From contig CAJQUW010001737.1 of the NCBI GenBank assembly GCA_907163375.1, forward strand, positions 124,001 through 188,000: 64,000 nt of DNA, read 5' to 3'. The stretch comes from Prostheceraeus crozeri (lineage: Eukaryota > Platyhelminthes > Polycladida > Euryleptidae). The position numbers and the translations under genes are program-made. The notes beneath the pieces are model-generated. The model did not search any database and was not told the DNA's origin. It saw nothing but the letters and a program-made list of their open reading frames with translations. This document shows, one piece after another, positions 13,001 through 25,000 of the stretch. Positions within the stretch are counted from its first letter, which is position 1; each line of letters starts with the position of its first letter.

Positions 13001-16000
13001 AAAACGTTACTTTTTCGATCTCCATCGGCTAATTCGACGAAATGGTTTGCCGAGTCGAAATTCTCGTTGAATGAAGTAAACGCACTTTTATCGTTAACGA
13101 TATAGCGCGTCGCACCACAATCCACAAGTAATCTGTCTTTGTTTCCAGGATTTGAAGAAAGTGCAGAATCGATAGATGTAACGAAGGAATAGTTCGATGG
13201 AGATGAATTCTCAATAACAGTAGTATGAGCGTTCGAGTTGGTATGTTGCTTCTTCTTTTTGAAACAGACTAATTCGACGTGTCCCTTGGAGCCACAAAAC
13301 GTACAGGATAATCTATCTTTGAGAGAGCAGAATTGACTTCGATGCCCTTTCTTGCCACAGGCATGGCATAGCAAAGACCGATGTCGGGGATTGTAAGACG
13401 CCTTCATAATTGCGTTGTTACTTTCACGGTTTAATGTAGTCGAAGCATAAGTTATCAAACTGGCTTTCAACTCTGAAAGAGTCTTCAGTGTGTCAGTCTG
13501 ATTTTGAACAACCACAAAAGTTTCGTAAGCCGAAGGCAATCCTTTTAGAATCATAGCAATTAACAAGTTGTCCGAAATCGTTTCACCAGCAACTTTTAAT
13601 TCTGTAGAGGCATTTTCAGCACGAATAAGATAGTCTGTAATATCCTCGTCGGATAACATCTGTAACGTCGTAAGTTCAGTGTATAAATGTAAGATACGTG
13701 ACTTGTCTTTTGATGCATATTGGTTTCGAAGAATTTTCAATGCCGCATTTCCGTCATCCTTCGCGTCATTCTTCACCAACTGTAAAGATTTGTCGTCTAA
13801 GACCTGTACCAGCTCTACAAAGGCTCGTTTGTTAAAGTCTGCGTCAGGGGCTGATGTCGTCGTAATCGCCGTATGAAGTTTCACTTCCGTAGAATAAAGA
13901 TATGCCAGGAACTTTGTTTCCCAAAGGCTGTAATATTTCGAGTCGCCATCGAAACAAATACGTTGAAATCTTGTCGCCGTTGTAGTACTCGCCGTTGCCG
14001 AATAGGCCATTCCACTTGCTTTGCGCCTGCTGGGCCCATAACCTCTTGAGATGGAACCTTTCGACATCATGCGAGCCGTATAATTGTAAGTCAAAACGCC
14101 AGTCACGTTCAGTCAGTGCAACAATGTTTGTAATAAAAACTGACACAGTACAGGTTGAATTCGTTAAATCAGTTCAGTTCGATCACAAGGAAAATCTATA
14201 CAAAATATCGTAAACAAAATAAGCAATGTACATGAATAATGAACCATTACCACAGGTCAAAATGGATTAAAGAAGATGTTGCTTGTACATAAATAAAGAG
14301 TAGAATGTTACTAACTGTATAAACTAAATAGGGATGAAATTATATCATTGTAAAGAGTCATAGATTAGATCAGAATGTTAACACATTAGTTAGCATATTT
14401 CTGCTAGGTTGTGCAAAATAGATCTGGGAATAAATGACAATTGGCGTTGTTGGGTTCTTGAAAAGGGGACAGAGACAGCGAGGGAGTGTCGGGATCTTGA
14501 AAGTTTGAGGAGCATGATTTTATGTAACAAATTTTTAGGTTCTAACATTTTTCTGAAAACTGTTAGGGCAGATGCTTCCCTTCTTAGGGATAAGGGGTAA
14601 AGCTATCACAACAGCACTTTGGTCCGCAAATAATTTTGTGAGAACGTCACCGAACCTTTTCAAATTTTTCAACATTAAGCTGGTTCAGTCCAACGAGGAG
14701 GGCAGCATTGTATTCCAGCGTTGAAAGGACAGTAGCAATATAAATCTGAATGAGTTGGGACACAGAAAGGCATTGTTTTAATCGCTTTATGACATAAAGA
14801 CGCTGGTTGGCACGTTTGCATGAATTGTTTACAAAAGTATTCCAAGATAGATTTCAGTCATAAATGACTCCAAGAATCTTTATGCTACACACAAAATGAA
14901 TATCACGAGGCACTAAAGAATTCTGACTTTTAGCGATAAACATGCATTGGGTTTTTTCACAATTTAGTACTAGTCCATGTGAGTTACACCAGTCTTTTGA
15001 ATGAATGATTTCGTCTCGAATTTGGAGTTCGATATCCATTTAAGGGAAGGCAGGTAGAACAATCACAATGTCGTCAGCATATTTAGAAGTCAAGGCATGT
15101 GGATGCAGAGCTTTGAATGATCTCATATGGGTGCAGAAAAGAAAGGGAGAAAGTTTTCCTCCTTGCGGAATACCTGAAGTAACTGGGGTGGTAGAGCTTG
15201 TACAATGTCCAAGTTTCACATATTGATGACGGTTCATGAGAAGATCACTGCACCATAAAATAAAGTTCTTGGGCAGATCAGCCTCGATTAAGGAGCTGAT
15301 TAGACTCCCATGATTAAGACAGTCAAATGCTTTGGACATGTCGAATGAAAGTAAAGCGACACCAGCACAATACAACTCGTCCAATCATAATGTTGTGAAG
15401 TCGTGAATGCGGATGTTTGCGTGAAGCGTTGAGTAGGACGGTCTAAAACCAAATTGGTCGGTACCGTATGCGTCAATGAGAGATGGCTTGATCGAATCAA
15501 TTACATATTGTTCGAGGACTTTTGAGAATGCAGGTAAGACCGATATGGGGTGGAAGTCATTATGTTTCTTTTTGGGGATTGGGGTTACTCTAGCAATTTT
15601 CCAGGCATCCGGCACTGACTTGGATTCGAAGGATAGGGCGATACGATGGGTGAGCGGAGCAGCTAAAACATCGCAGGCAGCTTTTACTAGGAGTGGCGGG
15701 ATGTCATCACTACCAGCGGAATGGTTTGCTTTCAATTTTTGGAGTAAGGCATAAGTTCTTTCAACAGAGATATCAGTTTTCCATTCCTTTGCTTCAGCCT
15801 TTTTTTCAATTCCTCGCAAAATATCAGGCCAGTTAGGAGGAGGGGAGACGTTCGATGCAAAACTAGCATTGGTAGTCTCTGCTGCATCATTTGAAATTGA
15901 AAGACTATTTGATTTGATATTATTCGTTGCACTAAGTACTTTCCATAATCCATTTGGTATACCTTTTAGGCCTTCAATCCACTTCCTTTTTGCGCACTTC

Positions 16001-19000
16001 ATTTCGCTTATGACTTTCTCTTTATAGTGATAATACAATCCAAAATTACTTTTCCTGTAGGCATCATAGCGGAGATTTATCATCATTTTCAATGTAGGTG
16101 TGATCCATGCTTTCTCTCGACCGGACATTCTTACAGTTTGTTGTGGGATGTTTTCCATAGCATTGTGCAAAATCCTATAAAAAATATTACATTTTTCTTT
16201 GAAGGGAACGTCCATTCCATAGAAGCTTTGCCAAGGAAAGGCATCTAATGAATTTAAAAATTTGGCAACATGACATGATCAAATATGTTTATTGTCATAC
16301 ATGTTTCAATACGTGAAACGTACCATCGTCAGTGAACAGCAACAGTGATACATGCGCAAAGACTTAAATACATCCAAGAGTTCATTCAAAATGAGCGCTA
16401 ATAGGCATAACAAATAACAAAGAAAAACAATTTCAAAATAATAACAACTGAAATGACTCGGTTTAGGTATTCACGAGTTTCTTTTGTTGTTTTTCGTATG
16501 ATTTAAGCAATAAAGCTTCTCCAATACGAGTGTAATTAGTATGCAATAAAATAGAGAACAACTTTTCATTTGGGAAGTGCTCATGAAGAGAAATTTCAGA
16601 GGCTGGTCTGCCATTAATGTGTTCTTTGATCCTGGTATAGAGATGGCGACGAGTTTCCCCGATGTAGCACTCTTGACAGTGCTCACAACTGTATCTATAA
16701 ATTAAGGAGGAATGCTCGTTAAAAGGGATAGGATCTTTATAGCGACATAAATGTTGTGATTTGTACGTATTGTAAGCTATCTTTAAACGACTATTTTTTA
16801 AAATGGAATTTATTCTGTGAATCTTCATCGATATTTCTTTATGGCTTTCGGGGAGATACGGTATCTTCCAATAGATAGAAACTTTAGTATCATCAGGTTT
16901 AGGGTTATAAGTATCACACTTATTGAAAACGTATTCGATGAAAGAAGAACTGTATCCATTCTTAAGAAAAATAGCTTTACTAATTTTTTTGTTTTGTTTC
17001 TTGTTTCTTGTTTTGCGATCTAGTGTATAATGCTTTAATAGCATTTATTTTATGTTTATCAGGAGAATAGGCGAGCTGGTGAGTATAGACAAATGTGTTA
17101 ATCTCTTTAAGAAGCCATTTACTTTTCAAAACACCATCCTCGATATAAACAGTCATATCAAGAAAATTAAGAGTATTGTTATTGGGGTATTCCATAGTGA
17201 ACTTAATATCACCATGACTAGAATTGAGAGAGACGAGAAAAGTTTTAGCTGACTGTTCATTTTCAAAAATGGCAAATATATCATCAACGTAACGGATATA
17301 CATTATTGGTAATTCTAAATCTTTTTCAATCATGTGTAGGCAAAATTCAGCCATAGTTGGGGCTAGGGATGATCCCATGCTTAAACCTTTAACTTGAACG
17401 TAGTTTTTATCATTGAAGATAAAGGGCACTTGAGCGCAAGCGATTTCAAGTAATTCTTTCAAAGTATCTTTAGACACTGGAAAATTTTCGAAAGAATTTT
17501 CCAGTGTCTAAAGATACTTTGAAAGAATTACAAGACTGTATCCTGGAATTATTAGCTCGTCGTCAGAAATATTTTCATGTAACCATGTTTCGCAGAGGGC
17601 AACAACATCGGGTCCTCTAGCGGAAGAAATTACACACAATTCGTATATTGGATAAAAGGATATAGGGGGTACACAACATGAAAAACAATTTATTGAAAAT
17701 TCTTGATATCATCTATCTCGTAATTTTGTTTTTGTAGATGACATCTTCCCCATTTCCTCTTCTGGTTTTCTATTCGTCACGAAGAGCCTTTTGTTCCTCC
17801 CTTTGTTTAAATGTCAAGTCATTATTTACAAATATGTGTCGGTATGAGTTCGAACGTCTGAGGGACTTAGAATTTTTCAAAATCGACATTTTCATTTCAG
17901 AGTCAGACAAAGTCACCCGTACAAGTCTTGATCTTTTGGAACTAGATTTCCCGATTCTTGCTACAGAGAGCACAACTGCAGAATGGTTGCCTAGCTCGCG
18001 AAAAATGTCTTTAACTTTCGTTTCATCGTTTTGTCTCCTCTCGTCGACAGATCCACTTTAGTTCTCTGCTAATTCAGATATAATCACATTCGATCGTCGA
18101 TTTATCCGTTGCTCTAACTCATTTACAATGTCATCAGAGTCAAAGCTGATAGACTTGGTGGATTTAGATTTCTCCTTCAACTCATTGATTTGGATTTGGG
18201 GAGAATCGCACGTGGAGCGTACATTCTTGAGACTCTCCATGGTTTGGGATGACATTTCTTCAATTAATTTGAAATGACTATTCAGTTTGTTGTCCATAAT
18301 CTCAGCGATCAATCAAAATGATCAATATCCCGCATTTTTGTCAACCTTTTGTGCAGTAGACTTTCCGAAGGAGTAGATTATGCAATTTCTAACTACGAGT
18401 ACTACAGACATTATACAGTCTACACCATCTAGTGATAAGCTCACAAAAATTGTGTGACTCTATATCATGCATTGTAAATGCCGGGCCACGAAACAAGACT
18501 CATCATTTCTTAAGTACTCTTTATTTTCCTAACAAATTAGATCCGCACATTTCAACTATTTTTGGTTAGTCAAAAGAGAAAGAGATACAATGAATAGAAC
18601 TAAATTGTACACTCGTAAATGATTCTAACTATTTTTGTGTTTGAAAGTTCGTCTACATCCAAATATAGAGATTATCAGATTGTCAGATAATCATTCCAGG
18701 GATCCGCATTCAGGCATTCGTGAGTTCGACCTGGCACTTGGAAGAACGAAATTTGACATCAACGTCATCGGATGGCAGAGAACAAAACTGAACGGTGAGA
18801 ATCAAATATAGCGAAGATTCTCTTTCTATTTAATCTCATCCTCTCCTTTAGGTACTGCCTTGTACGACGCTGGACAATTGATCATTGTGAACCGCACCAG
18901 TCTTCTATACAAGATACAAGACGGCGATGTCTTATGGATTCATTTGCGAGCCGTCAATAACGTCAGGGAATCAGCTGGAGCCCATGGAGATACTCCTATC

Positions 19001-22000
19001 ATGGTGGACACAAGTCCCCCTCTTCCAGGTCATGTGTACGATGGCAATGTGTACCGACATGATCGCAATTTCACCAGCTCATCCAATGTTGTGAGAATAT
19101 AATCCTTGTATATTCACTTTTGACCTAACTTAAGTTGTGGATTGATTATTTTCTTCCATAATAAAAAACCAGCATAGTACTTAATACCTAATGACAGTAA
19201 CAGCCTTTATATTGAAAAATAACATTGGAGATAGCAATATTTTCTTTATGGCCGTTAAAAAGAAAGATTTGTCACAGGAGCCGGTGATCGTAATAAAATT
19301 AAAAAACCAAGCGAAGTTATAAGATCAGTTGTCTGATCAGTTGTGAGTAAGGTATGATACCGTGTCCAAGACTGTCACTTCCGACGTTAGGTAACAATCG
19401 TGAGAGTATGATTTTGACTCAATTTCACTTGCTTGCAAATTTCGATTCAATGTAATCAGTCAAGAATGCAATCCAAATTAAAGGCTTCTTCTTGATCAAG
19501 GAGAATAATTGACTTGAGTCTATTTTTCTCGTGATTTCTTCTAAATCTACCTGAAACCACTCTGATTTTCAGATCTGTGTCAATTGGTTCGGCTTCAATG
19601 ATCCTCAATCCGGAATTTCTTCATATAATTGGACATTAAGTTTAGCGAACGCCTCTCAACCGTTAATCGTCATTTCTAACATCGGATCTCACGAGCATGA
19701 AAGATGTCACACATTCGGAACATTTGGGAATTTAGTTCATGGACAGCGATACATCAATACCATCACCGCAGTTAATGGAGGCATCAGAGGTCTGTCGGTG
19801 AACTCTACTTCCGATGGCAGTAAGTCTCATGTTCTTTAGTCTGAACTCAATGTGAATGCAAATGATCTCAGTGAAGCGAGTATGCTTTTAATGAGCAGAA
19901 TTCAAGACCAGTAGCTAATGAAGATCGTAAATTAAGGGAATCAATCAATATGATTAAGGAAAAATATCTATTTTCAAAGAGGAATAGAATTCACGCTTGA
20001 GAAGATTCTAAAGCCAGGATATGTGCAAACATCGAAACTTCCGACGCATCCTCACAGCAAACCTTCGATGCATCCTGGCAGCAAACCTTCGATGCATCCT
20101 TGCAGCAAACCTTCGATGCATCCTTGATCAAAGTGCGGTAGACCTCAAGTTCAACGCAATTGCATTTTCAGCAAGATGCACAGGAGTTCCAGCTAGTTTT
20201 GATCCTTTTTCAATATTTCTACTGGAAAGTGGGAAATGTTCACATCCAGCTTTATTTCGAGAATTAGGGAAAGTTATTTTTTTCTTTTCATTTCGATTTC
20301 ACCAATATGTGCAGGATCCTTCCTTTGAGCCTCATAATTTTGCATTGCCAGGCAGCAACTTCAATATTTCACAGTATGAAAAACACAAAAAACATTGCCA
20401 AACAGATGACAAGCATTTCAGATTGGACAGTCCAGATAGATTACACATCCATGTCAATCTTTTTCGGACTGTGCCATCAGCTTGTTCAAAGACTGAATAA
20501 ACAGCCAATAGGCACATTTTGACTTTAGATAAGCTTCAGATTGATCTGGCCTCCGTGACACAGTGGTTAAGTGCTTTGCCCAGCGATCTTTCGGTCCAGC
20601 GGTCGAGCCCACTGGGCTTATCGTGTGTCCCAACTTAATCAAAGGTGGATTATGACTAATGACTTGAGGCTTATTGCCTATTCTGTATGCCAACTCTCAT
20701 TAAAGCTCAAGCGTTTGAAGTTCATTTGCGGCTTATGGGATATGGCTTACGGCTTATGGCTCATCGTGTTGACTTCCGGCATAAGTGAACTTACACTAAC
20801 TCTCGCGCGTCTTCTTACACCACATCCCCTTCTGCTTCAAAGAGTGTGTCGGTCAAGTAAGTGACCTCCGCGTTAACACGGCAAGCTACATGTGACGGTT
20901 CACTAGCAGACTACAACAGCCCAATTCATTTATTTTCATTCTCTTACGACATGTCTAGCACATGTACATTATGGCAATATTTCTGAACCAGTCCTATACC
21001 TCAAGCGTTCCAGTCTCATGCAACAAAGGGCACTTTTAGATATCTATTGTTTAGTGGACCGCTTAGTTTACCATTTGTGGAAAGTGATTTAGGTGACTAT
21101 CTTCATGGAGTCCACTGAATCGAGGCGATGGCTCGCGCGCAATTGGACGTATATTTCCGTGTATACAGTAGTATGTGTCTAGTGTCCGGTCACCTAGTGA
21201 ACCCGTGTATTTGCGTCTTAATTGTAAGTGATGTTTTCGATATGAGTTCTCTAGTGGTTGAGCGCAAAGGTGAGCGGATTCGCATAAGAGAATATAAAGT
21301 CGCAAAGTTGGCTTCTTGCTGATTCGCGTAAATTCCAAGATTACAGTGTTTTGGTTGCAGCCGAATGTTATCCGCACCACACTGTGAATTCATTGGAATC
21401 TGTAGTCAGAAAACTCACGGCGCATCTCATGTAACTAAATCTTGAATCTTGACTGGAAACTGCAGCCGACTGCAGCTTCATCTCATCTTAAACGAAATAC
21501 TCAATAACACTCAGATATCTTCTGTATGATTATGATTTCAGTATGCTTTATGCCGCACTATGGACTGAAACTGTGCGGTGACCACTCCATAGTTATCGAT
21601 TTTATCAATGAATTGATAAATCAAACTGGTTTTTATTGCTTCATTGTCACTACAAAGCTCAGGTTTTGCAAGAAACATCTTCAGTCTTCTTAGCAATCTG
21701 CCATTCCTTTCAGTTACCGTGGATTTGACTTCTCCAGTCACTGGACACGTGATTGACGGCATTTCAGAGTCACACATTGATCAGAATTATTCCTCAACTT
21801 CGACTGGTGTCTACGCAAAATGGCGCGACTTCCACGACCCTGAGTCCGGCATCATTGAGCAGAAAATCATCGTGGAGAGGAAGAAGATAAGGTGAGAAAA
21901 ACTGACTTTTCAAGCCTTGTCAGCCTCAGACTGATTCATGACAGCATTGTCTAAGGGAGTTTTCTCCTTTGAGATTTTCAAAACTTCAAAGTCTATGAGA

Positions 22001-25000
22001 CAGCATAGAGAGTTAACACAGTGTGTATATGCTCCCTCCGAGGATTTGGATTTTGAGTTCATCTGTCGACTAAGATTTCATTTCACTTCCAGTTTGTTAC
22101 ATTTCACAACATTTCAAATGTGGAGTTGAAGTTCATTCACTCTTTTCATCATTTAACATTCAGAACTGTATCAAAATTTGAGCATCTTCTAGAATTGCAG
22201 ACACATCTTGAATATGATTGCTGAAGATGCCGCTATCATCACTATTTTCGCATTCATCTTTTTTACGCATCAATTTCATTACTGCATATGCCGAGACCGT
22301 CAGCATAGCTTCAACATGTAATCCATCCTCTTTCATAGTTTTATTTTGACGTATTTCTTACTCGTACTTGAATGATGTTTTCCAACATGCGATTCAACCT
22401 CTTATATTTTCATAGACGTATTTCTTACTCGTGCATGAATGATGAAATCCGACCTTTTCCATCATTTTATATTGACGCATCTTCTTGCGTGCACTTGAAT
22501 GATCATTTCCGAAAATGTATAAGAGTTTTGTGACTATTATTTCAATGAAACTTAATTCAGTCTGCCTCACGGCCTCATGGGTATATAGAAAACACACGGA
22601 GTGTCGTTTTCTCACACGTGTGTTTTCTCTATACCCATTAGGCCGTGAGACAGACTGAATTAAGTTTCATTGAAATTATAATCTACTTTGGGTATGGCCA
22701 GCAATTTTAAATCAGTTTTGTGACCGTCGGTGATTTTCATAATTGAAATAAAACGCTTTATTATAAGTTGCATAATTACATCTTATCATTCGCCATTTAT
22801 CAAAAGCCACTGTGGTCGTAATACGGAAGCCATCCAGACTGTCCCAAAACAAAGTTAGATCGTCACTGAATGCAATTTCTAAGTGATGAAATCAAAAAAG
22901 AAGGGGGAATCAGTGGCCAAGTAGTCAAAGTTCTAGCAAGAGTAAATCATTTACCATCAAAAACTTTTGAGAAATTTTTTGGCATCATGATAGAGTATTT
23001 TGGGCAACATGATGAAAGTGTGACTCATAGAGTAATGACCATACTAGTAAAGCATCAGTGTTATACCGATTTCAGATCTATCTTCAAAAATCAACCGAAG
23101 ACTATAAGAGAGCGACGAATTCATGGGGACATTTCGGTAATGTTCTATGTCAAAAATGTACATAATCTAGCACTAAAATTTTTAGCACATAATCGCCTCT
23201 GATGATGATTGCCATGTTATTTGAAGCTAACATGACAATAGATTACAGTCCAAACAATTATTTGTTGTGATTTTTTTAATGAGGAGAGACTAATACTAGA
23301 AAGAAAAGTAAATGGCCTAAATGCAAAAGTGGACATAATTTAGCATCATGAAACAATCGGCCATCACACGCCATCTTACTGAGTGCTCGGAAAAGTCTAT
23401 GCTACTGCAAAAAGAGAAGCAAGGGATTACAGTGTTCAAGAGGACGAGAAGCTCACTGCAATTGACAATCACTGAAAGTGTATCTATACGGCTGGTATAT
23501 CCTGAGATCTGAACTGTGTATTCAAAAAGAAAGACATTTTCTTCTGAAACATGCCAAAAGTTTTGAAAGAAATGTGGTTAATTTTTAAAGTTTGCCATTG
23601 GAAATTGCTGAACTTAAACATGTTCGAACAAATATGCAGACTTTCGCGATAACGGGATTAAGTTCATTGTGACAACTTGAACGCATTTTGAAATTCCTTT
23701 CTGGCACAATACCATACTACGGAAGCTACTTAAGACGCAAGCAGAAAGATATATATTTGACATATTAGTACTTTTTTGGATGCACATAAAAAACATAGCA
23801 ATAGCTATTTCTTTACTTTATACATTGTGAATTATATTTAGTTATTATTAAATTATTTATAGCATTGTGAACAAAATGAAAAAGTGAAATATATGAATGG
23901 CATACTTCAATTTTTCAATCATCGAAGAAGTGTGATATACAGAAATGGATATATTTGTTAACTAGATTTGATAATCCGACATTTGAAATCGCATGTACAT
24001 TCACGAAGGATGGCTTTTTGGGAGCGTGCATGGAGGTGGCAGTCATATCATCATTTGGCATGAATGAATGTATCATGGAAAACAATAATTGCAACTTAAT
24101 TGCTCTCATTCTTGATAACAATCAACTACTTTAATTGGTTCACATGAGCAATCAATTAATTGCAATTATTTTTAAGTATTGCCAAATCTAGGAACATCTT
24201 TCCACAAAATTATATTGCATGATTGACACTTGATTGATAAATACTTAGAAAACTATTTCCATAGGAAATAGGTCTACGAAAGTGTAGTAAACACCAATTG
24301 AATTTACATGTAATCACATGTATGCATTTTCTTCATTACTATGTTCGCTGAACAAATTTGCACGACACAGCATGTAAATGCACAATATTAAGCAATGGCT
24401 GATGATTAATATCTATATTCTCAATTCTACAAGCGTAATATTTTTCAGCTCAAACACTGCCGCTCTGGCCATCGCGATAGTATTTCTTTCATTAGGTTCG
24501 CCATAATTTGAATTAATCTAAGATAATTTAGTAATTATTTAATTAGTAATTAATTTAATAATATAGGAAACACACATGTTTCGTTAGAGAATTTTAAATT
24601 AAAGTTTGAATGAATGTTATAGATTATGAGGAACAACTTTCGCATTGGGCTATAATCAACCTTTTCTTCGTTTAAAATACGAGTGTTATAACGGCTTATC
24701 CGTTCTTTTACAGCCAAAAATCAAAACGAGCTATACTGATTGTAATTCATATCGTATTCGTGGTTAACTATGTACGGAAATCAGATGTAAAATCAACACA
24801 CAATTGAATACAAACGATTACAACAGTGAAAACGTTCATCTTCTTGGCTGTACAATAAAAAACATCTGTTGAATTCAAGAAGATACGTTGCCTAATGATC
24901 TCCTTGACAATAAACACGAATAGGCAACTTAAACAAATAACGACTTTTACCAAGATTTTTAGGTGAAGAAGCAATAAAACGATAAAATTGGTTCTACTCA

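Larger units (their letters stand above)
9822..14383 (-). mobile_element. Copia (Ty1/copia) LTR retrotransposon, full-length outline
   Basis: Two 340-bp direct repeats (9822-10161 and 14044-14383) flank gag-pol on the minus strand. Both sides carry the 5-bp target duplication catta (9817-9821 and 14384-14388). The LTRs differ at about three of 340 positions, so insertion is recent. Part order along the minus strand is Copia type: gag (about 14100-13450), zinc knuckles (about 13370-13240), aspartic protease (about 13130), pre-integrase and integrase core (about 12760-12130), reverse transcriptase (about 11430-10900), RNase H (about 10640-10240). Integrase before reverse transcriptase separates it from Gypsy and BEL. 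The coding part is broken by about two interruptions, so it is treated as a fossil copy. Confidence 0.93.
16255..17529 (-). mobile_element. Penelope-like retroelement (RT plus GIY-YIG), 5'-truncated
   Basis: Minus strand 17477-16980 encodes the Penelope RT C-half: GLSMGSSLAPTMAEFCLH, MYIRYVDDIFAIF and LNFLDMTVY. Overlapping sequence 17044-16463 carries the GIY-YIG endonuclease: R-Y-S-C-E-H-C-Q-E-C-Y-I-G-E-T-R-R-H-L-Y, then R-I-K-E-H and a late E-A-L-L-L. The two halves are in different frames, so the copy is broken at least once. It lies inside a LINE: LINE endonuclease sequence resumes at about 17530 and LINE linker at about 16250. The 3' region carries a hammerhead-like motif, and the 5' junction is a 36-bp-arm palindrome, a rearrangement type common in Penelope-like insertions. 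Confidence 0.85.
14390..18312 (-). mobile_element. CR1-like LINE, broken and interrupted by a Penelope-like element
   Basis: Read right to left: an ORF1 with coiled-coil start (18312-18058) and a motif RLVRVTLSD then LTFKQREEQKALRDE (17973-17770) typical of CR1/L2-type ORF1; the start of the endonuclease (17660-17530: P-D-V-V-A-L-C-E-T-W-L-H-E-N, then L-I-I-P-G-Y); a gap holding the Penelope-like element; then the linker and reverse transcriptase from about 16250 to 14400. RT motifs are HSAGSDDIPPLLVK, FHPISVLPAFSKVLE, DQFGFRPSYST, FDMSKAFDCLNHG, SGIPQGGKLSPFLF, YADDIVI and LGVIYD, followed by LSWNTFVNNSCKRANQRLY. Several stops and frame changes are present. Most of the endonuclease domain is missing between the two LINE halves. 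Confidence 0.82.
9586..18699 (+). other. Intron 3 (9.1 kb)
   Basis: Contains a TAG-trinucleotide-rich stretch near 9688-9712, the Copia element, a LINE and a nested Penelope-like element. The stretch 18313-18690 shows nothing recognisable. Confidence 0.75.
19820..21713 (+). other. Intron 6 (1.9 kb)
   Basis: Contains a 24-bp tandem repeat (20034-20130) and a tRNA-derived SINE (about 20546-20920). A 159-codon open stretch from 20021 is produced by the tandem repeat and has no family features. Confidence 0.6.

Noticed and set aside
12476-13876. Plus-strand frames inside the Copia element
   Set aside because: Shadows of the minus-strand gag-pol.
18678-18699. Earlier acceptor for exon 4
   Set aside because: AG at 18684-18685 gives an in-frame stop right after the junction with exon 3.
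20021-20500. 159-codon open frame downstream of exon 6
   Set aside because: Opened by a 24-bp tandem repeat; exon 6 and exon 7 join in phase without it and the sequence has no repeat-unit motifs.
20547-20620. Functional tRNA gene
   Set aside because: A and B boxes are imperfect, no clean acceptor stem, and it continues into a SINE body.
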